From contig JAOBSW010000394.1 in NCBI GenBank assembly GCA_026214975.1, positions 1 to 64,000 of the forward strand: a stretch of DNA of 64,000 bases, in the 5' to 3' direction. Below the pieces are notes generated by a model that made no database searches, was not told where the DNA came from, and saw nothing but the letters and a program-made list of their open reading frames with translations. The position numbers and the translations under genes are program-made. Shown here piece by piece: positions 35,305-47,306 of this stretch. Origin of the DNA: Gentiana macrophylla (taxonomy: Eukaryota; Streptophyta; Magnoliopsida; Gentianales; Gentianaceae). The first letter of the stretch is position 1. Each line of letters starts with the position of its first letter.

Positions 35305-36517
35305 TAGGCCTGTAAACTAGCCGAACCCTACCGAACACCTGGAGTAGTTCGGTTTGGCTTGAACATTTTCGAATACATGGCTCGATTTGGCTCAAAATTT
35401 TCGAGCCTAAAATATCAGGATTCGGTTCGTATTCGAACTTAAAAAAGGAAAAATTCGGTATTATTCGCTCGAACAGTTGGAATAGTTCGAACATGTTCGG
35501 TCCGAAAATTCAAAAATACCCAATAAATAATTCTAGTTCAAAAATACATGTCCCAAAATATTACATGCCCAAAACGTCAAAATGAATTCAAGTTTGAACA
35601 AGTTCATAAATCATAACTTCATAATAAGTACTGGGGTGAGCGTGGTTCGGTTTGGTCGGTTTAGTTCGGGTTTACACATAGTTATTCGGTTTGGTCGACA
35701 TATTTTACCACCCAAACCAAACCCAAACTATGTCGAACCCAATGGTTTGGTTCGGGTTGGTTTCAGTTTGGATCCGTTTTGGTTTCGGTTTCACAAATCT
35801 GAACTACACATTATTATAAATCACAATTTTCACCTGAAGTGTTTAAATATAAAGTAAAAACATATTAAAGATACATCGGGCTAATTACTTAATAACATTA
35901 GTGCACACAACATATTCAAAAGCCACTTAATAACATAATCGCAAATGTACATCGCTTAATTACTTAGTTAGTTGTTATTACATATATTACAACATCAAAC
36001 GTACATCATCAGTTCATTCATGGCCCTAATTAATACAACAAAATGTACAAAAGTGGCAACTCATGTGCCTAATTAGTACAACATCTAATGTACTACTACT
36101 AGGATTCATTTGGGTTGAGTAATATTGGGTATATATATATGGTTGGGAATTCGGTTTCGGTTTCGGTTTGGGTGGTTTCTAATTAGGGTAATCCGAAACC
36201 AGACCATTTAAATTCGGTTCGGTTTCAATCCAAAACGATTTGATCGGTTTTCTCTTGGTTTGGTTTATTTCGGTTCAGTTCGGATTGGTTTACGATTCGG
36301 ATTGGTTTTTCGGTTTTTTTGCTCAGGCTAAATTGAATTATTGAAGTCCTGCAACTCTATGAGCCGAACATGTTCGGCTCGTTTGTCCGAATACCGATTT
36401 CCAAGGCCCTATTCTACGTTTGATTATACGAGCCGAGCCCCGAACCAAACTTTTTGAGTTCGAACACGCCGAATCGAATCGAACTTTTGGCGCCACTTAC
36501 AGCACTGTGATACACGT
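35305..36517. mobile_element. hAT-type element with a second hAT-like element nested in it
   Basis: Outer ends TAGGCCTGTAA and (reverse complement of the right) CAGTGCTGTAA; flanks GGATACAC (35297-35304) and TGATACAC (36518-36525) match at 7 of 8. Subterminal GTTCGG/CCGAAC words are dense. Inside, about 35630-36330, is a second element: TGGGGTGAGCGTGGTTCGG at the left, GGTTTTTTTGCTCAGGCT at the right, and its own CGGTTTGG/CCAAACC arrays. I found no clean target duplication for the inner element. The outer element inserted into a MITE palindrome (CTCCACACGGTGTGGA at 35283-35298). Confidence 0.65.
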
Positions 36518-37379
36518 TTGACATCATATGGACCATATGTTTTTAAACTAAATTCAAAGTGTATGGATCAGATTATTCTTCCCGTCACTTCAGTGTACAA
36601 GGAGATACTAGACAATAACTTTCCGTATTTTACAGCTGTAGCCTGTAGTTGCTTTTTCTGTTTGTTGTTGTTGGGTTTAGCTGTGAATGCTTTTATTAAA
36701 GCTCTGTCTTTTTTTTCTTTTTCTTTTTGAAGTTTAAAGGTCGATGGAAAAAAAGTACGGAGCAAGATAAAGTTGATCCTTCCTTTCTTCTTTTTTTTCA
36801 TTTTTTTTTTCCAATGGAAACTTTATTTACGCTCTCAAAAAAAAAAAATAAAAAAAAAATTCCGTATTTTATACAAACTTGAAGCTGCGGTGGGCATATT
36901 TCTCTACCTGGAAAAATGTTACTCAAACCTCTATTTCTGGGCATATTTCTTACTATACTCTATGTGGAAAAGTATTGCTCAAACCCTTAGAGTATTCCCA
37001 TCAAATACCCTATCTCTATCCTCAGATATACTATTAAAAAATACATATCCCTACTTTACAGCAATTAAATTTACAATACTCTACATCAGCATCCATATCC
37101 CTATTAAATTCACAATACTCTAAGTGTAAAAGATGTAGGGATAGCTCTGATCCTGCTTTGATTTGGGGTGACACTGTTCATCAACCCCATTGTAGGGTGA
37201 AGATAAAGTAGCTGATGTAGGAGGGTTTTTGCTTTTTCCCTATTTTTCATCCCTAGTGTAGGGATAAATATGCAGATAGGGAGACTGATACCAATACCCT
37301 TATATCTGGAGTTCCTCTTAAAGTGCACAGTGTGTCAGGTTAGACCACAGTGGAAACCACTAGGGCATGTACCTTGGTA

Positions 37380-37654
37380 CTACCTCCGTCCTATAAAAAA
37401 TGTCTAATTTTTGAAAATTAGTTGTCCTATAAAATGTGTCCATTTACAAAACCAATACATCATTTAATGAATTTTTTCCATACATACCCTTATGTTTACA
37501 TTTAATGTTTGTATATTCATTTCACATTCCAATAGAATCATTTATTATGTGATAGGAGTATATATATCCATTAACACTTAAATTACTACACATTAATTGA
37601 TTTAGTAATCCATGTGCAGCAAGAAATGTGAATTTCTTTATAGGACGGAGGTAG
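37380..37654. mobile_element. Stowaway-like MITE (275 bp)
   Basis: CTACCTCCGTCCTATAAA at the left and its complement TTTATAGGACGGAGGTAG at the right, with TA on both flanks (37378-37379, 37655-37656), as in Tc1/mariner-type MITEs. It is related to 25606-25902. Confidence 0.9.
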
Positions 37655-37736
37655 TATTTTTTTTTCCAATTTAGTTTACCTGTGTAACAATAAAAAAGCA
37701 TACACATACAAACCTCAAATAACATGAAAACACTTA

Positions 37737-38533
37737 GGGAAAATTGCAAATATAGTCCCATAACTTCGGGATGGTATCAATTTTAGTCCCGTATGATTCC
37801 ATGTCATCAATTAAGTCCCGTAAGTTTTAAAAACATCTCAAATTGAGGATATCTCCCAACTCTGGTGAAATATGTTCATAAAATTTAGGATTTTCCGGCA
37901 AACGGTGGAGATATTTTGGTGCCCATCAAAGTTGCTCTAATCACCGGCATCACAGGTCAAGACGCCTCCTCGACAAAGGATATGCGGCCCATGTCTGTTA
38001 GATTCAAAACTTGAAGGGTCTAGACGGGAGAGCTAATTAATTGATTATTTATTGTTTCTTAATGGTACCGACTCGTAAAAGAAAAAAAAAAAAAAAAAGA
38101 AAAAAGGAAAAAAAGGAAAAAGATCTATATCCATTTTCAAAGGAAAAAAAAGATAAGAAAAGTTTTCACGCATAAACAAAGTCGTCTTTCACTCTCTCGC
38201 CACTTGTTTATTGTGTATAACCTTACTTCTTGGGAATTTTGGTTTTAAGTAATTAACATAGCCGTTGTATTTGCTGCGAAGAGAAATGGCATGAGTATTT
38301 CCAACGTGTACTTGCTAATTTGTTTAAAAATTCATATAGCATACGCGAACTAGCAGAAACATGCTCACTGGCCGGAAAATCCTAAATTTTATGAACATAT
38401 TTCACCGGAGTTGGGAGATGCCCTCAATTTGAGATGTTTTTAAAACTTACGGGACTTAATTGATGATATGGAATCGTACGGGACTATAATTGATACCATT
38501 CCGAAATTATGAGACCAATTTTGTAATTTTCCC
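37737..38533. mobile_element. Pack-MULE (797 bp) with 163-bp terminal inverted repeats
   Basis: The left arm 37737-37899 and right arm 38371-38533 are inverted copies with few differences (start GGGAAAATT, later CATCAATTAAGTCCCGTAAG and AAATTTAGGATTTTCCGGC). The perfect 9-bp duplication AAACACTTA flanks it (37728-37736 and 38534-38542). Long arms plus 9-bp duplication define a MULE. The 471-bp interior carries a host-gene fragment but no transposase. Confidence 0.93.
37922..37995 (+). pseudogene. Captured fragment of a GDP-mannose 4,6-dehydratase gene
   Basis: Just inside the left arm of the Pack-MULE the DNA encodes PIKVALITGITGQD. This matches the N-terminal nucleotide-binding start of plant GDP-D-mannose 4,6-dehydratase (GMD/MUR1 type; TGITGQDGSYL). 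After a small deletion and frame change it reads LLDKGYAAHV, corresponding to the family's FLLDKGYEVHGL. The enzyme makes the precursor of GDP-L-fucose. About 20 bases between the two blocks are missing and a stop follows, so this is non-functional. The match is only about 75 bases, but TGITGQD is highly characteristic. Confidence 0.65.
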
Positions 38534-38542
38534 AAACACTTA

Positions 38543-41048
38543 TTCATAGACGATTATACAGGCACACGACAAAGAAACAAATTCAAACTACTGATTTTAT
38601 TTTTTTTAGTTTTTGGACAATATTGTTATTGTCGAATGCAAAAGAGTTTGCATAAAAAAAAATTGTAATGAGAACTTTAAAAGAAAAAAAAAAGTTTGTA
38701 TAAATAACATTGATATATATATATTTCAAATCACAAGCGATATTCATTTTTTATATAAAACATAAGACATTATATTTTTGCCCCTAACAAGGTTTGAACA
38801 TTGATTTCCATGTCAGGTTATAGTCTGGGTCACCACTAGACCGATACACATTGTGCAAACATAAGACATTTTGACATATACAATTTTATAATATAAAATA
38901 TATATTTAAAAATGAAGAGAAAATAAATTGTGGTTAGGCATGTTAGTTGAAGTAAGAGGTGTTTAAAGGATGTATAAAGGGTATTTATTGGAGTGAATGT
39001 TTGTATAAAGTGTTAAGAAAGTGTAACTCGAACGGGAACAATGTGTTTGGAGTGTTGTTTAAAAGTAAACGATAGGTAAGTTGCAATAATATATTTTAAT
39101 CATGTCATTTTATGATTTTATCACTCGAAATATCACTAACATCGTAACAATAAATCATCGACTCCTTTATCCCCATAATACTCCTTTTAGTAGCTGTTGG
39201 CGGGGGTGGAGGCACGTATATATTTAATAGGAGTTTGTTGCTAGGTATTTGACCATCACTAAAATACCCTTAGAGGGGGATAAGACTTAGCGGAGCGTAA
39301 AGGGTTTTCCTTGAGATGAGAAATGAAAACTATTAGCTATATACGAAGTTTGTGAATAAATGAGTGTTTAGTAATGAGCAAGGAATATCCGTTTTTCTGC
39401 TAAATATGATGTATTGAACTAAAAGACAATGTTTGATTAAAAGATGTATTGAAACATTTCCGACAAAAGAAGACGTAATCCGACAAAAACGATGGTATCC
39501 ATGAACCTCCTAAAAAAAACTCTATAGTAGTATAAAATTATTTTAAAGTTAAATAAAACTTTAAAATACATCAGTCATATTGAATGAGGACATAACATTA
39601 TACCACCTACTTGTTCGGTCTTCAAATGAAAAGCACTAAATACTCCTTCAATGTAAATTACCTACCTCCTTTTTTATATAATTAATTTAATACTACCTTC
39701 GTCTAAAAAATATAAATTCGTTAACAATTTTAAATTTGACTCATAATATAAGTTTATTTAGAATAACAATGAAATATTTATTATACATTCATCTACTTTA
39801 TAACTATTATATTAATGAGAGTCAAAAAATATTTTAGACTTTTACCATTAAATGTATGACATTTAATCACTTTCTTAATCAATATCAAAATATCTAAATA
39901 AACTTACATTTTAAGTCTGATGTAGTACTATAGACAACTGTTATACCCCATAACTATTGTCCTAGTTATCCTTTTTCAAATGTATCATACATAAAATAAA
40001 ATATTATTATTGTTTCCTGTAAGTACAATAAGCCTTTGATGTATATATAAAATAGTACATGTTCCAATAATTAAGTTCAATACTAGATTACAAGGTTCCA
40101 ATGAGATTGACTAAATGAGCCTATTTAAAAGCACCCATTTATGTTGATTAATCAATGTATATCTCATATTTATAATTATAAGTATCACTACTATCCATCA
40201 CTTTAAATGATATATGTCGTGGATTATGCATTACCCTGATTGTAAAAACTGATGTTTTGGGTTCAAACCTCCCTTGAGGCAAAAAAGAGTGTGTGACTGC
40301 ATAATCGTGCTTACGTTCCGTAAAATAAAATAAACGGAATATCCATTTAGTTGGCTTATATATTAGCATATCATTATGATATACTTAAATATAGGGAAAG
40401 AGCAATAAATGTTGTATTGATAGTGTATAATGATTTAAATTACGAGACAAATCAAAAAGTGCATGATGACTTATATTTTAGACCGAATGTATTATTGCAT
40501 TAATGATAGTCAAAAGGTATTTTAGAAATTAACATTCAAATTATTGACATTCAACCCTTCAAAAAAAAAAACCACTTCTCTAATCTAAATAAAAATTCAG
40601 GATGACATATATTCTGAGACGATGTCAGTATATTTTAAGACAGGAGTTATATTTTTTCAACTTTTGGCTTATTACAATCCAGCTGTGAAATCCAACGGCT
40701 ATAGAGCTTTGTAGTCTGTCAGGTACATCCTACATCGGCTCCTTTGAGCATAATAATTTATGAGAGAAAAAGTAACATAACAAAAAATTATTGTGTGATG
40801 AGAGAATTTAATATGAAGTGAAGGGTGAAATGATCAGAACCACACAGTTTAAATATAGAACAAAAATGTGTGATGTATGGTGTGCCACATGATACAATAA
40901 CTTCCCCACATTAACTCTCCAGAAGAAAACAAAACAGAGTACATTATGGTTCTTGTAAAGTAAAAGTAACATATCTCAAGATTCAAACAGAGTTCACATG
41001 AGAGAGAGAGACTGTTTATTACCAGGGTGACACAGCATCTTTAAACAT
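38543..41048. other. AT-rich spacer with MITE remnants
   Basis: No gene is seen. 39690-39925 has the ends TACTACCTTCGTCTAAAAAA and (inverted) TAGTACTACATCAGACTTAA, a probable Stowaway-type MITE. 40795-40890 is a partial inverted copy of the MULE-type MITE family (GTGAAATGATCAGAACCACA). Confidence 0.5.
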
Positions 41049-41137
41049 CACATTGACCGTAAATTGGAAAATCAGGTTGTGGCGTGGCGGCTTCGACTGC
41101 AAATCGAGGTTGTGCTTTTCCGACATTGAAAATCGTG

Positions 41138-41422
41138 AAACGTAAGGTTCTCTACGTTTAATCAGTAGGAAATCTACGTTTAAACGTAGATAAATCTGAA
41201 TAATTAGAACCCATAATTTATCGAAATAGCCACGTTTACACGTAGATTCCTTACGTTTAAGCGTAGAACCACGTTTAAACGTAGGTTATTTCGAAGAAAT
41301 TATGGGTTGTAGCAATAAATGTATATTTCTCACGTTTGAACGTAGGTTAACGCATTTAACTACGCGTTTAAACGCAGGTTCTCTACGTTTACATAGCAAT
41401 TATCTACGTTTGCAAGTGGTAG
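41138..41422. repeat. Palindrome cluster 1 (upstream of transposase)
   Basis: Nine or ten full or half versions of CTACGTTTAAACGTAG. The perfect form is at 41174-41189, with variants at 41230, 41251, 41269, 41330, 41360, 41383 and 41404. A larger hairpin, AACCCATAATTT..TCGAAATA paired with TATTTCGA..AAATTATGGGTT (41207-41309), encloses three of them. Confidence 0.9.
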
Positions 41423-41525
41423 ATGGCAATTAATGTTATTGTAAAGCGATTGTTCAATATACACCACATTTCGGTCTGTTTTTCTCATTCTTTGAGTCTT
41501 GCAAGTTAATATACATTATCTAACC

Positions 41526-41586
41526 ACTTCTTCATCTTTCAAGTCCATTTCTTCATCTTTCAAGTCCATTTCCTCATCATTCAAGT
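41526..41586. repeat. Three tandem ~20-bp units in the transposase leader
   Basis: CTTCATCTTTCAAGTCCATT in three near-identical copies. An intron-like GTAAGTTTTT follows at about 41595 and an acceptor-like run ending ACAG at about 42188, suggesting this is a 5' untranslated exon of the transposase. Confidence 0.7.
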
Positions 41587-42202
41587 GTAAATGGGTAAGT
41601 TTTTGCTATTTAATTTGTCTTAATTCAATTGCTCAATGTGATTATGTTATTTATGCTAGTAATGAAATGTACTTAAACTAATTGTGTATTTTTAGTAGGT
41701 TGTTTATTTAATGTTTATACATTTAAGTTGTGTGTTTAAGTCTTTTCTTAATTAGTGTTATTGTTTAGGGTTTAATTAATAGGGTTTAGTGTAAGTAATG
41801 ATATGTATTCAACCGAAATGTGTGTTTTTAGTAGTAATTATGTTATTTATATTGTAGTAATGATATGTATTTATCGAAATGTGTGTTTTAAGTATTGATT
41901 ATGTTATTTATATTGTAGTAATGATATGTATTTAACCGAAATGTGTGTTTTAAGTAGGTTGTTTATTAGAATGAAAGAGTTTTAAGTGTTAAAAGTCTTA
42001 GTTTCCTTGTTTGAAACATCTTAAAAGGGGAAAATAGTCTTTGTTTCCTTGTTGGGGTTTAATTAGTAGGGTTTTCTTGTAAGTATATTTTGTTTTCTAT
42101 TTGTGATCAATTTGCTTAGGTAGGGTTTTGAATTATTATATTGAATGTCTATAATGACTTGAATTGTTTTTAAAAAAAAAAAAAACAGATAATCGCAACT
42201 CT

Positions 42203-45148
42203 ATGATTGTTGTCTCGTTCAACGGAGAATTTACGTACGATCCTCTCTATAACCGGTGGAATCATGTAAATGGATCGATGTTCTCATTATTTGTCCGAAA
42301 GAACATAAGATTGAATGCGTTGTTGGATAAATTGCATGTGAGGCTTGGTATTGACCGGTCTGTTTCAAAGCTTGGCGTAAAAGCTTTGTTTACTTATGAT
42401 AGTGTGGGGAATATACCACCTGATGATATCTTAGACGACGAGACACTAAATGGTTACATCCAAGCGGCCTCTGACAGTAAAAATGTGATTTTTTGCGTGA
42501 ATGCTACACCAGTGGAGGCAAACAATGAACCGATATTTGAGGATGATGGCATTGATTTAAATCAAGATTACAATGCCCCGGATGATAACAATAATTCGGA
42601 TTATAGTCTTGGTAATTTCCCTTCTCCGGTACAAGAACTTGCTACAGATCCAAATTTTAATCCATTCGAGCAACATTATGGATGTAGTGGGTTTGAAAAC
42701 AATGTTCCTACACAAAGGCTTGGTGAAGCTTCGACCAATGATTTGATCGCACGATCGGACCAAGTCATAATCTTTCAAATCAACCTTCAAGTAGTCATGT
42801 TTCGTGTTGAAATGGTTGGTGAATACACCGCTCCGTTTGAATTCGGTCCTCCAAGTTATAATGTTATAAATAGCCAATCACATAATCCGTTTCAAGATCC
42901 TCCTAACCAACCTTCAAGTAGTCGTGCTCAACCTATCCAATGACCATATAATTTGTTTGGTGGATCACCACTAGTTTTTTGGCTTCTCCGTTTGCACCTC
43001 ATATTCAAACCGATCAAACGGGCGGGGATGGCAACAATAATCGTGGTGCCAATGCTAGGGCTAGTGTACGAGAAGATTATTCATGGAGGATTCCCACATT
43101 TGAAGATGATGATTTACCGCGGTGTGTATCTACCGGTACGTTACATATGAATGACGTGAACGAATTGTTCATTGGGAAGCATTATGATTCTAAAGAAGAT
43201 TTTAATTTGAAAATAAAATCGTATCACGGTTGCCAATAATTTTCGGATGAGATTGGGTAGGTCGGACACACGTTGCTTGTATTACACATGTCTAAACGAT
43301 ACATGCAAATGGCATGTAAAGGCGAAAAGTGGTGAAGACAAATACAACAAATACATTTGAGATCACAACATTGAATGATGTGCATACTTGTGCCTCTCAG
43401 AATGCGGATAATGACAATCGACAAGCAACACCTATTGTTATTGCGAGTCTTCTAAGTCGAAAATGGAAGAACTCGGCAATGAGTATAAACCCGGACATAT
43501 ATGGAAGACATGCTCACAACTTATAGTGTCTGGGCTTGACTTATGACCAAGCATACCGAGCTCACGAGATGATGAGAATCTTTGGTTAGAGGTTCGCCGA
43601 CGGAGTGTTACAACGCGATACCTCGCACTGTGGATGGTGCGTGAGGCCAATGAAGGACCTATGTTGACTTTCGACTTGATAATCTGGGAAGGTTCGGTAG
43701 TTGTTTCATGGCTTTGGGAGCAAGTCGTCGTGGTTTCAAGTATTGTCGACCTATTTTGTGTGTGGACGCCACTCATCTAAAAACCCGTTTCTCAGGTCAA
43801 CGATTTGTTCTTTATTCTTTGTAGATGCCGGTGACCACCTATTCCTGTAGCCTTCGGTATTCTTTGAAAAAAAGAATGCAACGATTCATGGGGTATTTCA
43901 TGAGACAATTGAGGTGGCCATTGAAGGTATCCATCTTTGAAAATTTGAGCTTTATATCCGATGCAGACACAAGGCTATTAGAAATGCGGTTGGTCGGGTA
44001 TTTCTAATGCATATCACGGTGTTTGCTATCATCATTTAAAGGGCAATCTAACAAAAAATGGAAGGATTATGGTTTTTGTGAAGACACATTCTATCAAATA
44101 GCCTATGCATTCTCGGAGGCCGAATTTCTCCAAAGTACATACTAATCAAGACACAATGTCTTGGCGCATATTTAAAACTAGAAGAAATAGGTGTTGAACG
44201 GTGGCGCGTGCCAAATTTCTGGAAAAGATACGCCTTAATGACAAGCAATTACTGTTGAAAGTTTCAATCTGTGCGATTAGAGGAGCTCGTCGTTGGCCTG
44301 TTCTTTAGCCTCTTGGAATTCATTAGAGCTACACGCGAGAGATGGTATAATGATAGGCGACGAAGGCGCTTGATTGTGCGATCGTGTTAGCAAGACCGAG
44401 ATCGAGAAAATAGTGGTGAGAATATTATCGATAGAAGGAAATTCGAGGGTTAAGCTGTTAACGCGATGAATTTTAGATTCATGGAAATAACCTTCTTCAT
44501 GGGGTGGTAAATCTACGAGAGAGGAAGTGTTATTGTGGTTATTTTGAGAAAATGGAAATACCATGTACGCATGCTATAACAAACCAGCAAAGAACACGTA
44601 GAATTAGTCCACCGTAACTACATTTCACGGTATTATAAATTTGAATGTTTCAAGGAGATTTACATGGGTAGCATATTACTGATAGAAGGAAATTCAGGGT
44701 TAAGCCTGTTAACCGCGATGAATTTTAGATTCATGGAAATAACCTTCTTCATGGGGTGGTAAATCTACGAGAGAGGAAGTGTTATTGTGGTTATTTTGAG
44801 AAAATGGAAATACCATGTACGCATGCTATAACAGCCGCAGCAACACGTAGAATTAGTCCACCGAACTCATTCACAGTATTATAAATTTGAATGTTTCAAG
44901 GAGATTTACATGGGTAGCATATATCCGAGTTCTAACAGGAGGATTGGGATGTTCCGGAGGCGGTAAGAAACATGAAAGTCGGAGTGCCTAATATGAGATA
45001 TGCGCCTGATGCTAGTGGAGCTCCAAGAAGAGGTAGAATTAATACCACTAGAATTCCTTCTGAATGGGAACGTCCAGGCCATCAGAATGTATGTACTAAC
45101 TGCAAACATCCAGGACATAACAGAGCTAGTTGCACGCAATACCGGTAG
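42203..45148 (+). pseudogene. MuDR-type MULE transposase, frameshifted
   Basis: It starts MIVVSFNGEFTYDPLYNRW at 42203, after an acceptor-like site; the N-terminal MuDR domain is intact to 42943. Then, in changing frames: the MuDR DNA-binding region WRIPTFEDDDLPRCVSTGTL and DVNELFIGKHYDSKEDF, and a CCHC-like block YYTCLNDTCKWHVKAKSG. The MULE catalytic region follows, with CVDATHLKTRFSG (first Asp, about 43760) and LSFISD (second Asp, about 43950). Then SNYAESFNSVIRGARRWPVL and a SWIM finger KCYCGYFEKMEIPCTHAIT (about 44525-44575) that is present twice through a local duplication. It ends with a zinc knuckle CTNCKHPGHNRASC (45094-45135) before a stop. Many shifts and stops; MuDR transposases are about 700-850 residues, which fits the span. 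Confidence 0.92.
44427..44921. repeat. ~247-bp tandem duplication spanning the SWIM finger
   Basis: Bases 44427-44675 and 44677-44921 are nearly identical (shared TTCATGGAAATAACCTTCTT, TGTACGCATGCTATAACA, GAAGGAGATT-like TTCAAGGAGATTTACATGGG). The copies differ by several small indels, which also shift frame. A functional transposase has one SWIM finger, so the duplication alone would disrupt it. Confidence 0.92.
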
Positions 45149-45453
45149 GATCGTTATCAGAATGGATTGTTATTGATTTTTTTTATGGTGGTATTAGAAT
45201 GGATCGTTATTGTGTAACGTATTAATAGAATGTAGTATTTTATTAATGGATTGTAGTAATGATTGTGTTCGGTTATTAATCGGAATCAAGTTTGTCTTGT
45301 ATTACACTACCTCGTAAAACTAATTGATAATTATTACGGGGTTTACACACAAGAAAAAAGAGTAATATTACATTGAGCTAACAATAAGATGACGCTTAAA
45401 TACACTAAGGGTGATCAATATATAGGATAGGATGACGCCTAAATAAATGATTT

Positions 45454-46322
45454 TCAATATTTAGTAATCACCACATTAAACACGACGTGATTTTCTATAG
45501 GTTGATCAATGACTTCAAAGCTGCATTCATCTCCCGCGTTTAGGTCATTGTCCGTAATGAAATCATACAACCCGCTTAAACGAACTTTTTCATTTACCAT
45601 ATAGACAATTCTAGCAGGCCATGATTCCCCTGTGGCAATTCGCAGTTCCACGGTCTTGTTTCGCAACATGTCGTTTGTTCTCGCAAATGCCTTTGGAATA
45701 CTCTACAAATCACAAACAAATTTAAATACTGTTTCAAAATGGGTAAAAAAATATAAAACAAGAAGACAACTAAAAATATATTAAATATCTCACCACATAA
45801 TAACAACCATGTGAAAATACCCAGTTTGGCGTAAATGCGAAAATGGGGATTTCGTTACTCTGACACTGCACACTGCATCATCAATCGCATCATCACACTG
45901 CATCATCATCTCGCATCATCGATCTCGAGAAAAAATCTTCGACAAGAAGTGTGATCATAAAGAAGAGTGTCGAAAATGAAATCCCCCCTGTGTTCAAACA
46001 CTATAAACTCCCTCTCATTCAAGTAATGAGCCGCCACATACTCCTCCCAACCTTCCCCAAAGAAACGAAGATTTCCATTGTCTGTGGCTCCAACTCTCAC
46101 TTCCCATGTCCCTAATCGGCTTTTGAGAACGGCCCTATCTAGGTTCCTCAGCGTGTCGTTCAACCTATTAACGTATGCTGGAGGTAGTGTCTATGAAAAA
46201 AGAAACATTTCACGTTTGTTTGATCATAATAAAAGTAAATAAAAGTAAATAAATTAATAATGACATACCAAACTTGTTGCGAAACCGCCATCAAGAACTT
46301 TAAAGAAACGATCATTATCCAT
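45454..46322 (-). CDS. REM-type B3-domain protein carried by the MULE (probably disabled)
   Basis: Proposed exons on the minus strand. Exon 1, 46322-46269: MDNDRFFKVLDGGFATSL, followed by donor GTATGT. Exon 2, 46190-45906, after acceptor ATAG: TLPPAYVNRLNDTLR, GTWEVRVGATDNG, FFGEGWEEYVAAHYL, REFIVFEHRGDFIFDTLLYD, a first B3 domain with the usual GTWEV, GW and F-EH-G blocks. Exon 3 part, about 45859-45794: SNEIPIFAFTPNWVFSHGCY. Last exon, 45702-45454, after acceptor TTGTAG: SIPKAFARTNDMLRNK, ARIVYMVN and DNDLNAGDECSFEVID, a second B3 domain. REM proteins are plant DNA-binding factors, often with several B3 domains. Stops lie between the first domain and SNEIP, in a stuttering GATGATGC/CAGTG tract. 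The gene is therefore either broken, spliced there in a way I cannot see, or misassembled. A palindrome cluster lies 178-375 bases upstream of the start. Confidence 0.82.
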
Positions 46323-46499
46323 TTCAAAGAGTTTGAAGGTGAAGAAGTGTAAATTGAAAGTGAAGGTGAAGAAGTGTAAATTGAAAGGTGAAGAAGTGCT
46401 TCTCTTTACAGTACTTAAAAGAGTTTGAAGAAATCATTTAAAGGGCTCGTACTTGTTTAACAACAATAATTGCATGTACCACAATAGTACTTGCATTCC

Positions 46500-46697
46500 C
46501 TACGTTTGAACGTAGAGAATGTTGCATTACCTACGTTTGAACGTAGATAATGTTGCTTTGCTACGTTTGGACGTAGGGAATGTTGCATTCCCTACGTTTG
46601 AACGTAGATAATGCAACATTGTCTACGTTTGAACGTAGGATTGTTATATTCCTACGTTTGAACGTAGATAATGTTGCTTTGCTACGTTTGGACGTAG
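46500..46697. repeat. Palindrome cluster 2 (regular 30-bp array upstream of the B3 gene)
   Basis: Seven copies of CTACGTTTGAACGTAG (two with TTTGGACG) start at 46500, 46531, 46561, 46592, 46623, 46652 and 46682, a spacing of 29-31 bases. The intervals are also alike (AGAATGTTGCATT-type), so it is a true tandem array. It lies in the presumed promoter of the minus-strand B3 gene. Confidence 0.95.
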
Positions 46698-47306
46698 GGA
46701 ATGTTGCAGCCATACATTTATATTTAAAGAACGATCATTATCCATTTTAAGTTGAGTTGTTTTTTAAACAAATTGAATACTCATCAAAACAACATCACCA
46801 AAAATATAAATGGCTACCAACATACAACAAAATACCAAAAATATAACATACACCAAAAATTTCCAAAATTAACATACACCAAAAATTCCAAAATTAACAT
46901 ACACCAAAACAATGTTTCTACAAATTAGTTTACAATTGTACTATTTGATTAAAAAGTTGGATGAAACTTTTTCCGAACAACGGCATGTTCTTATGATGGA
47001 GGAGCGAAAAATCTTCCTTGTGCAACAAATGCTCAATGAATTTTGCCGTGTATAACCCACAATCACCCTCGTATAAAATGGATAGTGTCGAATAGTGTAG
47101 ATTGTATAATGTGATAAATAGTTAGAAGTTTATAACACTTACGGAATTGGCATTTGTGGTACGCTTCTACTATTTTCACTTCCAAAGGAGGCTTCGCGGA
47201 TCAACCATTTTGGGAGTTGACATAATCGTGCATCGCCGATCGTGATCCATATAAGGATCGTCCACCAATAAATCGTTTACTTAAATCCTCCCCATGCACT
47301 CCCTCT
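46698..47306. other. Spacer within the MULE
   Basis: It holds short repeats of ACATACACCAAAAAT (46846-46910). It may include the 3' end of the minus-strand unknown gene: the frame FFGVSEPVEEGVHGEDLSKR continues to about 47220 in another frame. Confidence 0.45.

Larger units (their letters stand above)
29183..39110 (+). repeat. Copy B of a large duplicated segment
   Basis: Collinear and same-strand with 55766-61800 (copy C). Matched anchors: CGAGCTCCGTTTGT (29192), ATGAAAATGAATAGCCTGAG (29448), AAAAGTGAATGAAGTG (29645), the TCTACTCTCT / AAATAAGTGTTATTTTAGCT blocks (33190-33470), CGTAATCAATGAAT (34003), TTAGTTTAAATTAATCATGA (34448) and GTTGCAATAATA..TATTTTAATCATGTC (39081-39107). Copy B carries its own insertions: a solo LTR, a gene-fragment insert, two nested hATs, a Stowaway, a Pack-MULE. 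Copy A (12830-15245) is a third, inverted copy of part of it. No protein is evident in the shared sequence. Confidence 0.8.

Noticed and set aside
43438..43776. A 112-codon minus frame inside the transposase
   Set aside because: Antisense to MuDR transposase coding; Ser/Thr-rich shadow.
46500..46697. A CRISPR-like array (regular palindromic repeats with spacers)
   Set aside because: The intervals are nearly the same sequence, there are no cas genes, and the context is a plant transposon. It is a tandem repeat.
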